DNA of 64,000 nt from Nitrospira sp. CG24B (GTDB lineage Bacteria; Nitrospirota; Nitrospiria; Nitrospirales; Nitrospiraceae): the NCBI GenBank assembly GCA_002869845.2, contig NEWS02000007.1:339466-403465 (forward strand), written 5' to 3'. How positions within the stretch are numbered: the stretch's first letter is position 1; each line of letters opens with the position of its first letter. Made by a program: the position numbers and the translations under genes. The notes under the pieces were generated by a model. It searched no databases. It saw nothing but the letters and a program-made list of their open reading frames with translations, and had not been told where the DNA came from. Shown piece by piece: positions 1-8,779 of the stretch.

Positions 1-555
1 ACAATCGAGCACGGCCAGGTTGGCATCAATGCACAGTCGGATAAGTGCATCACAATATTGCGTATCTCCAGAATACACGATCACCTTCCCCCGGTACTCG
101 ATCCGATAGCCGACGGACGAGAGGTCTGGTACGTGGACGACTGGTTTGGGCACGATACGAGTCTCCCCGATCATGAACGGCTTGCTGGATACCTCACGGA
201 AGGTCACACGGAATGGAGCTGAATCAAAACTCGGGAAACTGCGCATGATCGACCGTAAGAGACGAATCGTGCCCTTCGGGCCAATCACCGTCATGTCGGG
301 ACGATGGCCCCCTCCGTATTTGGCATAGATGACCGCATCGAAAAAGAAGGTGATGAAATCAGAAAAGTGATCGGCATGAAAATGGGAGAACAGGATGTGC
401 GTGATCTGGTGCCGATTCACCCCGGTTTTGATCAGGTTCATCAAGGTGCGGGGGCCAAAATCAAGGAGGATGTTCTGGTCCGTACGCACCAGGTAGCCAG
501 CAGCCGCCCGCGTAGGGTGCACATTGGTTCCGGATCCAAGAATGGTAAGTCTCAT
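1..555 (-). CDS. MBL-fold metal-dependent hydrolase (RNase Z-like), 3' end beyond window
   Basis: The first 185 residues of a metallo-beta-lactamase-fold protein are visible; the reading frame is open to base 1, so the C-terminus lies outside. It begins MRLTILGSGT, the usual first strand of RNase Z-like members, and carries the metal-binding signature HFHADH near residues 60-65 and a later SGDT motif that normally supplies another ligand. The family hydrolyses phosphodiester or ester bonds with two zinc ions in the cytoplasm. The ATG at 555 is the natural start because the fold begins immediately. It is divergent from the HEAT-repeat gene. The substrate cannot be told; a true tRNA 3' endonuclease would need its exosite arm, which I do not see in this part. 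Confidence 0.85.
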   Translation of the reverse strand, partial: MRLTILGSGTNVHPTRAAAGYLVRTDQNILLDFGPRTLMNLIKTGVNRHQITHILFSHFHADHFSDFITFFFDAVIYAKYGGGHRPDMTVIGPKGTIRLLRSIMRSFPSFDSAPFRVTFREVSSKPFMIGETRIVPKPVVHVPDLSSVGYRIEYRGKVIVYSGDTQYCDALIRLCIDANLAVLDC

Positions 556-682
556 ATGCAACACACCCGAAGCTAACGTTTGCGCAGAATAGTCACAACG
601 GGAAATCTCGGTCAAGCCGGTGGTTTCCCGAAGGCTCCCTTCGTTGACGGCCTCTCCTTCACCTTCGTATGATCTCCGCCGT

Positions 683-1318
683 ATGGTGGACCATCGCGAT
701 CAAGGGCACGCCAACCTGACTCTGCTTGCCGTGCTGCTCGGCCTCACTGTGACCGGTGTGTGGGTCTGGAAGCGACTATCGCTCGACACACAAGACTATA
801 TCGTCGATCAGGCTGTGCCAATGGCCGCAATCGGTCTGGCAATTACTGCCATGCTGTTCATCCTAATTCGAGCAGTGATTCGCCACCGTGTGAAGTCCAA
901 AGAACGAGCCAAGCTCCTGACATTGTTTGAGCGAGAAACCGTTCAAGACAAGAAGCTGGAGCTGGCGTTCGCGTTGCTTGAGATGAATGAGTATCACGTG
1001 GAGGGCTTGGAATCCGCAATTCCATCCTTAAAGGAACTCTTTGTCACAACCCTACAGCGGGCCCTGGGCGACAAGCAGCATCGGATCCGAGGCATGGCAG
1101 CCAGTCATCTGGGGGCATTGCAAGATCTGTCGGTGGTCCCGCTACTTGTGAAAGCCCTTGAAGATGATCATGCCTACGTCCGTTCTTGCGCTGCATTGGG
1201 GCTTGGGCGGCTACGGGCAACTGAGGCACGTGAACGGTTAAAGACGGCAATGGAACAAGATTGGGATCAGACCGTCAGAAGCAGGGCCAGGGAAGCACTC
1301 GAACGGATGCGAGAGTGA
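683..1318 (+). CDS. Membrane-anchored HEAT-repeat protein
   Basis: Protein of about 211 residues from the ATG at 683. Two hydrophobic segments, roughly residues 12-30 and 46-66, are followed by a basic stretch and a soluble C-terminal domain. The C-terminal half has HEAT/PBS-lyase-like repeats (RGMAASHLGALQD, then VRSCAALGLGRL), a pattern used for protein-protein scaffolding. A GTG at 620 would add 21 residues ahead of the first membrane segment; that extension looks non-coding in composition, so I prefer 683, although neither start has a good ribosome-binding site. No partner is evident; the gene is convergent with the metallophosphoesterase. Function unknown beyond scaffold-like architecture. 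Confidence 0.75.
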   Translation: MVDHRDQGHANLTLLAVLLGLTVTGVWVWKRLSLDTQDYIVDQAVPMAAIGLAITAMLFILIRAVIRHRVKSKERAKLLTLFERETVQDKKLELAFALLEMNEYHVEGLESAIPSLKELFVTTLQRALGDKQHRIRGMAASHLGALQDLSVVPLLVKALEDDHAYVRSCAALGLGRLRATEARERLKTAMEQDWDQTVRSRAREALERMRE

Positions 1319-1342
1319 TGATCATGCAGCTTGCAGCTCGGC

Positions 1343-2179
1343 CTATTCCCGCACCCACTCAAGCACCGCAATCTCAGGCCGGCAATTCAAGCGAAATGGG
1401 AGGAAGGACCAACCCAACCCTCTGTTGACATACAGCCTGTGCTGGCCGGATTCATGCCACCCGGCCACGCGACCATTACAGCCAGGAGGAAGCCAGAAGG
1501 TGGGGATTCCCGGCACTTTCCACTGCCCGCCATGGCTGTGTCCGCAGAGGATGAGGTCAATGGCATGATGATCTTCCACATAGTCGAGGATGTTGGGGGC
1601 ATGGGCGAGCAGCAAGGTAAAGCGTGACTCGGCGCGAGGCGGGACACATCGAAGATCCGCACGATGAAGCGAAGGGTCATCGACGCCGACAATCGCGAGT
1701 TCTCCCTTTCCCGTTGACACGATGGCGCTTTGATTCACCAGCAGCGTGATCTTGTGTCGATCGGCCAGTTCGGCATATTGTGCCACCGGTACACCGCTAT
1801 AGTGGTCATGATTGCCCAACGTCATGTAGATGGGGGCTATGGCGCGTAGCTGTTCGAGGAATCGAAAGAGATGAGGGAGTCCTTCGGGAACGTTGAGCAG
1901 ATCCCCGGTGATAAAAATCCAGTCTGGACGGAGCTTGTCCACGGTCTGTACGATGCGCTCGTGCCGCAGACAATACCGGTCAATATGCAGGTCCGTAATA
2001 TGGACGGCACGACCAGCCAGGACACCATGCACCTGCGTGTACCGCGTCACCTCATGCTCTGCAAGGCCGAATTCCCAGTCTGGGATGAGGCTGAATAGTC
2101 GGTAGAGGGGATAGCCGAGACAGTAACCAATAGAGGCTCGCGCGCGATCAGGCCATGACACCATCCGTCGCCGGCTCAT
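1343..2179 (-). CDS. Calcineurin-like metallophosphoesterase
   Basis: 278-residue member of the calcineurin-like phosphoesterase family. The metal-binding blocks are all present in order: DLHID near residue 63 (D-x-H), GDLL near 92, GNHDHY near 122 and GHSHGGQ near 213. Such enzymes hydrolyse phosphomonoesters or phosphodiesters at a two-metal centre. The N-terminus has a weakly hydrophobic stretch (YCLGYPLYRLFSLI) that could associate with the membrane, as in the YkuE/UDP-2,3-diacylglucosamine hydrolase-like subgroup. It is convergent with the HEAT gene and divergent from truD, so probably monocistronic. Substrate not inferable. Confidence 0.85.
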   Translation of the reverse strand: MSRRRMVSWPDRARASIGYCLGYPLYRLFSLIPDWEFGLAEHEVTRYTQVHGVLAGRAVHITDLHIDRYCLRHERIVQTVDKLRPDWIFITGDLLNVPEGLPHLFRFLEQLRAIAPIYMTLGNHDHYSGVPVAQYAELADRHKITLLVNQSAIVSTGKGELAIVGVDDPSLHRADLRCVPPRAESRFTLLLAHAPNILDYVEDHHAIDLILCGHSHGGQWKVPGIPTFWLPPGCNGRVAGWHESGQHRLYVNRGLGWSFLPFRLNCRPEIAVLEWVRE

Positions 2180-2303
2180 TCCGCAACCTGTCTATGGCCT
2201 GATCGTTTCCACATGGACGGGAAAAGTATACCATGGGCTTACGTTTCACCAGATTTGACAACACATTTGCGCTGATAATGATCAGTCCAACGAAGGAATA
2301 CCT

Positions 2304-3350
2304 GTGACGCAACCAATAGACCCCTTCCTCACCAACAACGTGCCTGGAATCGGTGGACAAATCCGCGCCGTGCCCGAAGACTTTCAGGTCGAGGAACGGC
2401 CGCTCTACCTGCCGTGCGGAGATGGGGAGCATTTGTACATCACGATCACCAAGCGAGGCCTCTCCACGCCGGATCTTGTTCGCCGACTTTCCTCTACATT
2501 GGGCGTGAAGGCTCAGGCCATCGGCGTGGCAGGATTAAAAGATTCACGAGCCGTCACCACTCAAATGGTGTCGCTGCAAGGAGTCACACCGGAACAGGTA
2601 TCTGGCCTCAAGACCGATGACACGCTCTTGAGTCTTCAGATCCTCGGGCGCCATCGTAACCGGTTACGAACCGGCCATCACTCTGGCAATCACTTCCGTT
2701 TAGTCATCCGTAATGTTGCCGATCACGCGGCTGAAACCGTACCGGCCGTTCTTCAACAGCTGAGCACACGCGGCGTGCCCAACTACTTTGGTCCTCAGCG
2801 TCAAGGCAAGCGGGGCGATAACTACGAGGTGGGGGCCGCGCTCCTGCATGATGCCCGTCGGCGCGAAAAGATGAATCGTGCCCAGCGCATCTGGTATCTC
2901 AACACCTATCAATCGTTTCTGTTCAATCAGATCCTGGCTCGGCGCATCACTCAGATTGATCGTCTGTTCGTCGGCGACTGGGCGACAAAACTGGAAAACG
3001 GCGCGTGTTTTCAGGTTGAAGATGCCGAGAAAGAACAGCCGCGCGCAGATCGATTTGAGATCAGCCCGACGGGCATCCTCTTCGGCTCGCGGGTGTCCTG
3101 GGCAAGTGGCGAACCAGGCAGCATCGAAGAAGCCGTCATTGCCGAAACAGGTACAACCAAGGACGCTCTTGTCGCCGCCGCCAAGGCTTGTGGATTTCGT
3201 GGCGAGCGCAGAGCGCTTCGCATCCCCCTCACTGAACTTGAATGGTCCCTCAGCGGTGATGTTCTTACCCTATCTTTCAGCCTCCCTCCCGGCGCCTACG
3301 CCACGAGCGTACTCCGAGAACTGATGAAAATATCCCCCACGAGCGCTTAG
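2304..3350 (+). CDS. truD: tRNA pseudouridine(13) synthase TruD
   Basis: 348-residue TruD-family pseudouridine synthase, which isomerises uridine 13 in tRNA. The catalytic aspartate is D80 in the GLKDSRAVTTQ block, the same number as in the E. coli enzyme. Other family blocks are present: NYFGPQRQGKRG near 153-164 and LNTYQSFLFNQIL near 197-209. The start is a GTG preceded by CGAAGGAATACCT, giving an AAGGA Shine-Dalgarno sequence at normal spacing. Length matches the family. It stands alone between a divergent phosphoesterase and the arginine module, with 67 bases before the next gene. Confidence 0.95.
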   Translation: MTQPIDPFLTNNVPGIGGQIRAVPEDFQVEERPLYLPCGDGEHLYITITKRGLSTPDLVRRLSSTLGVKAQAIGVAGLKDSRAVTTQMVSLQGVTPEQVSGLKTDDTLLSLQILGRHRNRLRTGHHSGNHFRLVIRNVADHAAETVPAVLQQLSTRGVPNYFGPQRQGKRGDNYEVGAALLHDARRREKMNRAQRIWYLNTYQSFLFNQILARRITQIDRLFVGDWATKLENGACFQVEDAEKEQPRADRFEISPTGILFGSRVSWASGEPGSIEEAVIAETGTTKDALVAAAKACGFRGERRALRIPLTELEWSLSGDVLTLSFSLPPGAYATSVLRELMKISPTSA

Positions 3351-3417
3351 TTCCTCTCATTTTCTTTCCCCTGCCATAGCGGGTGGTACTATATGGTCAC
3401 ATCCACGGAGGACGGCT

Positions 3418-4662
3418 GTGAACCACTACCAAGAACGCGTGTGCCTTCAAGGACACATCATCGACTCTCTCGTGCTCGCTAAGGTGCTCGATCTCATCCT
3501 GATGATGGGGGGAACCTTCGACCTGGAGGACGTGCACATCGGTAAGACCAGAGAGGAACCGTCTCATGCTCGTATTCGAATCCAAACTGCTTCAAGAACG
3601 CTCCTAGACGACATTTTGAAGGCGATTCAACCACACGGTGCCTCGATTGAACGTGAGGCGGACTGTTGCACCGACCGTGCGCCTGCCGACGGAGTGCTAC
3701 CCGATGACTTCTATGCCACGACGCACCTCCCCACCCAGATCAGGCTCAACGGTCGATGGCTGGACGTGGGTCGAATCGAGATGGATCTCGCGATCGTGGT
3801 CCATGAGGCGGGCTCCGTCGCCCAGGCCGTGCCGATGAGCGAAGTTCGTCGTGGGGATCAAATCGTGATCGGTCGAGAGGGGGTGCGTGTCATTCCCCTC
3901 CAGCGGCCACGCGAACGAGACGTCTTTGGGTTCATGGAGTCTCAGGTCTCGGCTGAACGGCCCCATGCACATATCATCGCCGACGTCGCGACTCGAATGC
4001 GTCAAATGAAAGAACGACACAGAGAGAGGCAGAGCGACTCACACGTCTTGCTGGCCGGTGGACCAGCCATTATTCATGCCGGTGGGCGAGAGGCGCTGAC
4101 CTGGCTGATCGAACAGGGGTTTATTCATATCCTGTTTTGTGGGAATGCGCTGGCTGCACATGACATGGAAGCTGATCTGTTCGGCACGTCACTCGGTTAC
4201 GGGCTGACAGCCGGGCGCGCAGTCCCGCATGGCCATGAGCATCATTTGCGGACCATCAACCGGATTCGAGCCATCGGTGGAATTGAGGCGGCGGTCACGT
4301 CGGGAATGATCAAGCAGGGAATCATGGCAGCCTGTGTCCGCCAAGGCGTCCCGGTGGTCATGTCCGGAACGATTCGTGACGATGGGCCCTTGCCCGGAGT
4401 GATCACGGATTCCGTTCTCGCACAACGCGCGATGCGCGCCTTGATCCCCGGCGTTGGGCTGGCTCTCCTTGTCGCCTCGACGCTCCACTCCGTGGCGACG
4501 GGCAATCTTCTGCCGGCAACCGTTCCCACTGTCTGTGTCGACGTAAACCCGTCGGTCCCGACCAAGCTGGCCGACCGGGGGAGCTTTCAGGCGGTCGGCC
4601 TCGTCATGGATGCGGCATCGTTTCTGTCGGAACTTGCCAGGCTGTTGGGGAAGTCGACATGA
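3418..4662 (+). CDS. LOR/SDH-domain ornithine cyclodeaminase (TIGR00300 / AgrE C-terminal type)
   Basis: 414-residue protein. Residues 1 to about 90 match the LOR/SDH bifunctional-enzyme conserved region; residues about 190-410 match the TIGR00300/archaeal-type ornithine cyclodeaminase domain, with LFGTSLG, GHEHHLRTINRIRAIGGI and SGTIRDDGPLPGVI blocks. The archaeal enzyme and the C-terminal half of cyanobacterial AgrE/ArgZ convert ornithine to proline with release of ammonia, using NAD. The GTG start has GGAGG six bases upstream. The downstream gene overlaps by four bases (ATGA) and encodes the missing N-terminal partner of AgrE, so the two very likely act together. Function is assigned from family and context. 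Confidence 0.85.
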   Translation: MNHYQERVCLQGHIIDSLVLAKVLDLILMMGGTFDLEDVHIGKTREEPSHARIRIQTASRTLLDDILKAIQPHGASIEREADCCTDRAPADGVLPDDFYATTHLPTQIRLNGRWLDVGRIEMDLAIVVHEAGSVAQAVPMSEVRRGDQIVIGREGVRVIPLQRPRERDVFGFMESQVSAERPHAHIIADVATRMRQMKERHRERQSDSHVLLAGGPAIIHAGGREALTWLIEQGFIHILFCGNALAAHDMEADLFGTSLGYGLTAGRAVPHGHEHHLRTINRIRAIGGIEAAVTSGMIKQGIMAACVRQGVPVVMSGTIRDDGPLPGVITDSVLAQRAMRALIPGVGLALLVASTLHSVATGNLLPATVPTVCVDVNPSVPTKLADRGSFQAVGLVMDAASFLSELARLLGKST

Positions 4663-5459
4663 GCCGCCTCCTCGTCTGTCCCCCGGATTTTTTTGGGATT
4701 GAGTATGAGATCAATCCCTGGATGCGGCGTACCAATCGCGTAGATCACGGACGGGCGGTGCGACAGTGGCATGAATTGATGCGCGTCCTCGGAAAAGACG
4801 TGGGCGTCGTGCTTGAACACATGACTCCCATTCCTGGGTTGCCCGACCTCGTATTTACGGCCAATGCCGGCATCGTGGTGGGACGAACCGCCGTCGTGAG
4901 TCGCTTCCGGTACCCTGAGCGTCAGCCTGAAGAGGCTCATTTTGAAGAGTGGTTCCGTGGGCAGGGCTATGACGTGATCACAGTAGAACAAGAGCTGTAT
5001 TTTGAGGGAGCAGGCGATCTCCTGGGTTTTTCAGAATACTGGTTCGGTGGCTATCGACAACGATCGGATATCCGCGTCTTCCCGATCCTGAGTGAGCGTT
5101 TTCACCGAGAAATCATTCCCCTCGACCTTGTCGACAGCCGCTTCTATCATCTGGATACCTGCCTCTGTTCCTTGAGCGGCGGCGAGCTCCTCTATTTCCC
5201 TGCTGCCTTTGATCGCTATGGCCAGGCAGCGATTGCAGAACGGATTCCTGACAAGCTGCGTCTTGCCGTTCCGGAAGATGAAGCTCTACAATTCGCCTGC
5301 AATGCCGTCTGTGTCGGGAAACATGTCGTTCTCCCTACAGGATGTCCCACTACTCAAGCCTGGCTCCATATGCGAGGATATGAAACCCACCAGGTTCAGC
5401 TCGATGAGTTCATGAAATCCGGTGGGTCGGCCAAGTGTCTCACGCTCGCCGTGGACTGA
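4659..5459 (+). CDS. Arginine dihydrolase-type guanidine-group-modifying enzyme
   Basis: 266-residue protein of the amidinotransferase/arginine deiminase-like penteins. Family residues visible are N19 in EINPWM, N69 in FTANAG, E116 in FEGAGD, H164 in YHLDTCL and the terminal nucleophile C260 in GGSAKCLTL. The spacing of these residues and the asparagine in FTANAG match the cyanobacterial arginine dihydrolase (ArgZ/AgrE N-terminal domain), which converts arginine to ornithine, two ammonia and CO2; ordinary deiminases lack it. It is translationally coupled to the ornithine cyclodeaminase gene. Together they would turn arginine into proline plus three ammonia. A dimethylarginine hydrolase-like role is the alternative. 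Confidence 0.8.
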   Translation: MSRLLVCPPDFFGIEYEINPWMRRTNRVDHGRAVRQWHELMRVLGKDVGVVLEHMTPIPGLPDLVFTANAGIVVGRTAVVSRFRYPERQPEEAHFEEWFRGQGYDVITVEQELYFEGAGDLLGFSEYWFGGYRQRSDIRVFPILSERFHREIIPLDLVDSRFYHLDTCLCSLSGGELLYFPAAFDRYGQAAIAERIPDKLRLAVPEDEALQFACNAVCVGKHVVLPTGCPTTQAWLHMRGYETHQVQLDEFMKSGGSAKCLTLAVD

Positions 5460-5529
5460 GAAACGTCATTGGCCAATCCATAAACGGATACGAATTTATT
5501 CTGATCAATGACGAAGGACTATTGACTAA

Positions 5530-5889
5530 TCACTTTTTTCTGAATAGAAACGCGCCATACATGCCGGCAATTGCGATTGTGACGAGTTCAATCGTCAGCA
5601 GCATGCGGCTTACGACAGCGTCCGGAGTTGGTGGAGAGAGGATGAAATGCAGACCGAGAAACTCCGGGGTCTGCGTCGGCGCTGTCTCCCATGGAGGAAG
5701 CAAGACGGCCAGAATCAGCACGATGACCATACCGTAGAGTACCGCGAGATTGAGTTGGTCTGGTGCCGAAGTGCTAGGGGGTTGAGTAGCCGACCGACTA
5801 TCCGATCGATCGGCGAGTTGCCGTCCGCATTGGATACAGAAACGGTTGATCTCCGGTTGTGACCGGCTGCAGGCAGGACAGACTTGCAT
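5530..5889 (-). CDS. Small zinc-ribbon membrane protein
   Basis: 119 residues from the ATG at 5889. The N-terminus is a zinc ribbon (CPAC then CIQC, 13 residues between the pairs), followed by a Ser/Thr/Pro-rich linker and two hydrophobic helices, about residues 42-62 and 92-115, ending in basic residues. An upstream GTG at 5913 would add eight residues but has no ribosome-binding site, while AGGGA lies ahead of 5889. Convergent with the arginine module. Small proteins with a cytoplasmic zinc ribbon and paired helices are common and uncharacterised. Confidence 0.65.
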   Translation of the reverse strand: MQVCPACSRSQPEINRFCIQCGRQLADRSDSRSATQPPSTSAPDQLNLAVLYGMVIVLILAVLLPPWETAPTQTPEFLGLHFILSPPTPDAVVSRMLLTIELVTIAIAGMYGAFLFRKK

Positions 5890-5961
5890 TCTTGAGTATT
5901 CCCTGTACGCCACCTACATACATGGAAATGTCCTAAAGATGCCAGAGGGAGCGCTGACAGA

Positions 5962-6732
5962 CTAGAAGTGGTAATTGACTCCGAAGGAAAAGATGACCGG
6001 ATTATAGATGGCTGTGAATCCAAAGGCTCCTGCGTCGTTGGCGTCAAAATTGAAAGTCGTGTAATTATATTTGACTTCACCGAATCCAGAGATGTGTCGT
6101 GTGAAAAAGTATTCGCCGCCGAGCTTGACGTTCAGACCTACCCTGGTTGAACTCTGCGTCCCTTCAAATCCTGATACTATGGTTTTGACTCGGGCCATAA
6201 ATATTCCCGGACCAATCCCAACATAGGGTTGAAACCTTGTCTTGTGATACCGCAACATGAGATTAAACGGAGCAACCGTAATAACTCGAAAAAGATCGCC
6301 CGAAAGACCACTTGTTGTATCCCCGCCAGGTATCTGACCGACGCCGTTCAAGATCGATCCCGGAATAAAGCTGAATCTTGTCGATTGTTGCTCAATGTGA
6401 GGAGTCGTATAGTAGCCTTCCAGTTCCAGACCAAGCCATGGCACTTGCGGAAAGTAATACCCGATTTTCCCGCCTAGGACTGGGGAGCTGGCCAGATCAC
6501 GACCTGACATCGACCCGGGAGGAGTGAGCGTGGATCCTGGAGGACCACCAAGATCGGTCAGATCGACTCTGGTCAGCTTGTTGTTGTCGCCGAAAAATGT
6601 GGTTCCGATTTGGCCTCCAACGTACATTTCTGAATAGGCAGTCGGTACGGTCAGAACCGATGTCAGCGACGCGTGCAACAACGTCGCAGTGAAGATCCAT
6701 TTGTAAACCCACGCAGGACATCGTTGTTTCAT
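5962..6732 (-). CDS. Outer-membrane beta-barrel protein, OmpW/porin-like
   Basis: 256 residues from the ATG at 6732, which has GGAG twelve bases upstream and opens a signal peptide (basic MKQR, then a hydrophobic core, cleavage near TAYS-E). The mature part starts MYVGGQIGTTFFGD and continues as alternating amphipathic strands ending in FSFGVNYHF, the terminal aromatic signature recognised by BamA. GIGPGIFMARV and LNVKLGGEYFF are typical of eight-stranded barrels of the Opa/OmpA-like beta-barrel superfamily. Role unknown. It stands alone, divergent from gpsA. Confidence 0.8.
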   Translation of the reverse strand: MKQRCPAWVYKWIFTATLLHASLTSVLTVPTAYSEMYVGGQIGTTFFGDNNKLTRVDLTDLGGPPGSTLTPPGSMSGRDLASSPVLGGKIGYYFPQVPWLGLELEGYYTTPHIEQQSTRFSFIPGSILNGVGQIPGGDTTSGLSGDLFRVITVAPFNLMLRYHKTRFQPYVGIGPGIFMARVKTIVSGFEGTQSSTRVGLNVKLGGEYFFTRHISGFGEVKYNYTTFNFDANDAGAFGFTAIYNPVIFSFGVNYHF

Positions 6733-6981
6733 GAGAACCACTCCGGATTGCCCAGCTCCAACTCTCTCGGGTACTGGATGATCGCAAAGTCCGTTCTTAG
6801 ACGCGCACAAGAAGATTCAGCAAACTACATGCCACCCACAGTCGCATCTTCGTTGGAGAATAGGGCATGAGTGACACGCCGCATGTGTCTGCTCCATTCA
6901 TTGACAGGCTCTTGAGGGCCTTCCTATAATTCGCCCTCTTGAATGAGTGGATGATGATTTTGCCATGAGGCTGAATCGCGT

Positions 6982-8004
6982 ATGTCGATCACGATCAACA
7001 AGCTCGGTGTTATTGGAGCCGGAGCCTGGGGCACAGCCTTGGCCAAACATCTGGCCGAGAAGGGTCTGGAGGTTCGTCTCTGGGCCTATGAACACGTTGT
7101 CGTCAACGCCATCAACACCTCTCATGAAAATTCTGTCTTCCTGAAAGGCGTCCCGCTTCCATCAAATTTAACGGCCACTTCGTCACTGGTTGAAGCCGTA
7201 CATGGCTGTGATGGGGTTCTGTTTGCCGTTCCTTCACACAGAACCCGATCCGTGTTGCATCAGTTGGCACCCTACATCTCAGAGCCCATACCGTTCGTGT
7301 GCGCAACCAAAGGCATAGAAGAAACCACGGCAAAATTGATGACCCAGGTCATGGAGGACGAGTTGTCGCCGGCCATGCACCGCTTCCTCATGGTGCTATC
7401 TGGACCCAGTTTCGCCTCCGAATTCAGCATTGGGAAGCCCACGGCCCTGTGCCTGGCTGGCTCCGATGAACAGCTCGTGCGGCAGTTTCAACATGCATTG
7501 ATGACGCCTGTATTTCGTGTGTACGCCGATACTGATGTCATCGGGGTCCAACTCGGCGGAGCCCTAAAGAATGTCATGGCACTAGCTGCCGGTGTGATCG
7601 ATGGTCTGAACCTCGGACTCAATGCCCGCGCGGCGCTCATTACTCGAGGCCTGGCTGAAATCATCAGGCTCGGCGCTGCAATGGGAGCCGATCCGCGTAC
7701 GTTTTATGGACTGTCCGGGGTCGGCGATCTAGTCCTGACCTGTACAGGCACACTCAGCCGAAACCATTCGGTAGGTGTTCGCCTCGGCCAGGGAGAAAAG
7801 TTGGAGTCGATATTGGCAAGTATGCAGGCTGTTGCTGAAGGCGTTCGGACGGCACGTGCTGCATTAACCTTGGCCCAGCGCTATCAGGTCGATATGCCGA
7901 TCATACAAGAAATTCATTCCGTCCTGTATGACGATAAATCTTGTAGGAAGGCCGTGACTGATTTAATGGAGCGGGATGCAAAATCAGAGAAGGGGTGGAC
8001 ATGA
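6982..8004 (+). CDS. gpsA: Glycerol-3-phosphate dehydrogenase [NAD(P)+]
   Basis: 340-residue GpsA, reducing dihydroxyacetone phosphate to sn-glycerol 3-phosphate for phospholipid synthesis. The dinucleotide-binding GAGAWGTAL loop is at residues 12-20, and the catalytic-lysine block GGALKNVMALAAG is near 192, followed by GVGDLVLTC and SRNHSVG, which contact the substrate phosphate. Length is normal. The stop codon overlaps the start of larB (ATGA), so both are translated from one message. Confidence 0.96.
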   Translation: MSITINKLGVIGAGAWGTALAKHLAEKGLEVRLWAYEHVVVNAINTSHENSVFLKGVPLPSNLTATSSLVEAVHGCDGVLFAVPSHRTRSVLHQLAPYISEPIPFVCATKGIEETTAKLMTQVMEDELSPAMHRFLMVLSGPSFASEFSIGKPTALCLAGSDEQLVRQFQHALMTPVFRVYADTDVIGVQLGGALKNVMALAAGVIDGLNLGLNARAALITRGLAEIIRLGAAMGADPRTFYGLSGVGDLVLTCTGTLSRNHSVGVRLGQGEKLESILASMQAVAEGVRTARAALTLAQRYQVDMPIIQEIHSVLYDDKSCRKAVTDLMERDAKSEKGWT

Positions 8005-8756
8005 ATCCGGAAGGACTCGAACGGCTGTTGCAGCAAGTCCGTCAAGGCAATGCCACGGTGGAACAGGCACTTCAGCGCCTGCGGTCACTGCCTTTTGAGG
8101 ATCTAGGCTTTGCCTCACTCGATCATCATCGGTCGTTACGACAAGGGTTCCCCGAGGTCGTCTTGTGTGAAGGGAAAACCACCGCGCAGATCATCGCCAT
8201 CGCTCGGGCGCTCATCAAGAAACAGGGCCCGTTTCTTGCCACTCGTGCCGACCCATCGGTTGGGCGAGCCATTCGCCGCCTGGATCGGCGAGCACAGTAC
8301 TATCCCGATGCACGCCTTGTGGCGATTCGCGCTCCCAAGCAGAAACAACATGGGCATATACTTGTGGTGACTGCGGGAACGGCGGACGTGCCCGTGGCGG
8401 AAGAAGCTCGGGTGACGGCGGAAGTGATGGGAAGCCACGTCGAGCGACTGTACGATGTCGGGGTTGCGGGTATCCATCGACTGCTTGGAAAGAGAGATCG
8501 GCTGTTCGATGCGAAGGTCGTGATCGTCGCGGCTGGCATGGACGGTGTCCTGCCGAGCGTGGTGGGAGGGTTGGTCCACTGCCCGGTCATTGCCGTGCCA
8601 ACCAGCCGAGGCTATGGTGCGAGCTTCGGGGGAGTCGCTGCGCTGCTGACGATGCTCAATTCCTGCGCGGCGGGTGTGGGCGTGATGAATATCGACAACG
8701 GATTCGGCGCGGCCTGCCTCGCACATCGGATCAATATGTTGGGAGTAGAGAACTAG
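8001..8756 (+). CDS. larB: Nickel pincer cofactor biosynthesis protein LarB
   Basis: 251-residue LarB. The C-terminal two-thirds is a PurE-like domain with VVTAGTADVPVAEEA, VGVAGIHRLL and VAAGMDGVLPSVVGGLV. LarB carboxylates nicotinic acid adenine dinucleotide and hydrolyses it to the dicarboxylate mononucleotide that LarE and LarC convert into the nickel pincer nucleotide of lactate racemase. The ATG at 8001 was chosen because it overlaps the gpsA stop (ATGA) and has GAAGGGG five bases upstream; an in-frame GTG at 7995 is less likely. larC lies 0.75 kb downstream on the same strand, but a minus-strand gene intervenes. Confidence 0.9.
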   Translation: MNPEGLERLLQQVRQGNATVEQALQRLRSLPFEDLGFASLDHHRSLRQGFPEVVLCEGKTTAQIIAIARALIKKQGPFLATRADPSVGRAIRRLDRRAQYYPDARLVAIRAPKQKQHGHILVVTAGTADVPVAEEARVTAEVMGSHVERLYDVGVAGIHRLLGKRDRLFDAKVVIVAAGMDGVLPSVVGGLVHCPVIAVPTSRGYGASFGGVAALLTMLNSCAAGVGVMNIDNGFGAACLAHRINMLGVEN

Positions 8757-8779
8757 GCGCGGGAAAAACGAATGAGGCT

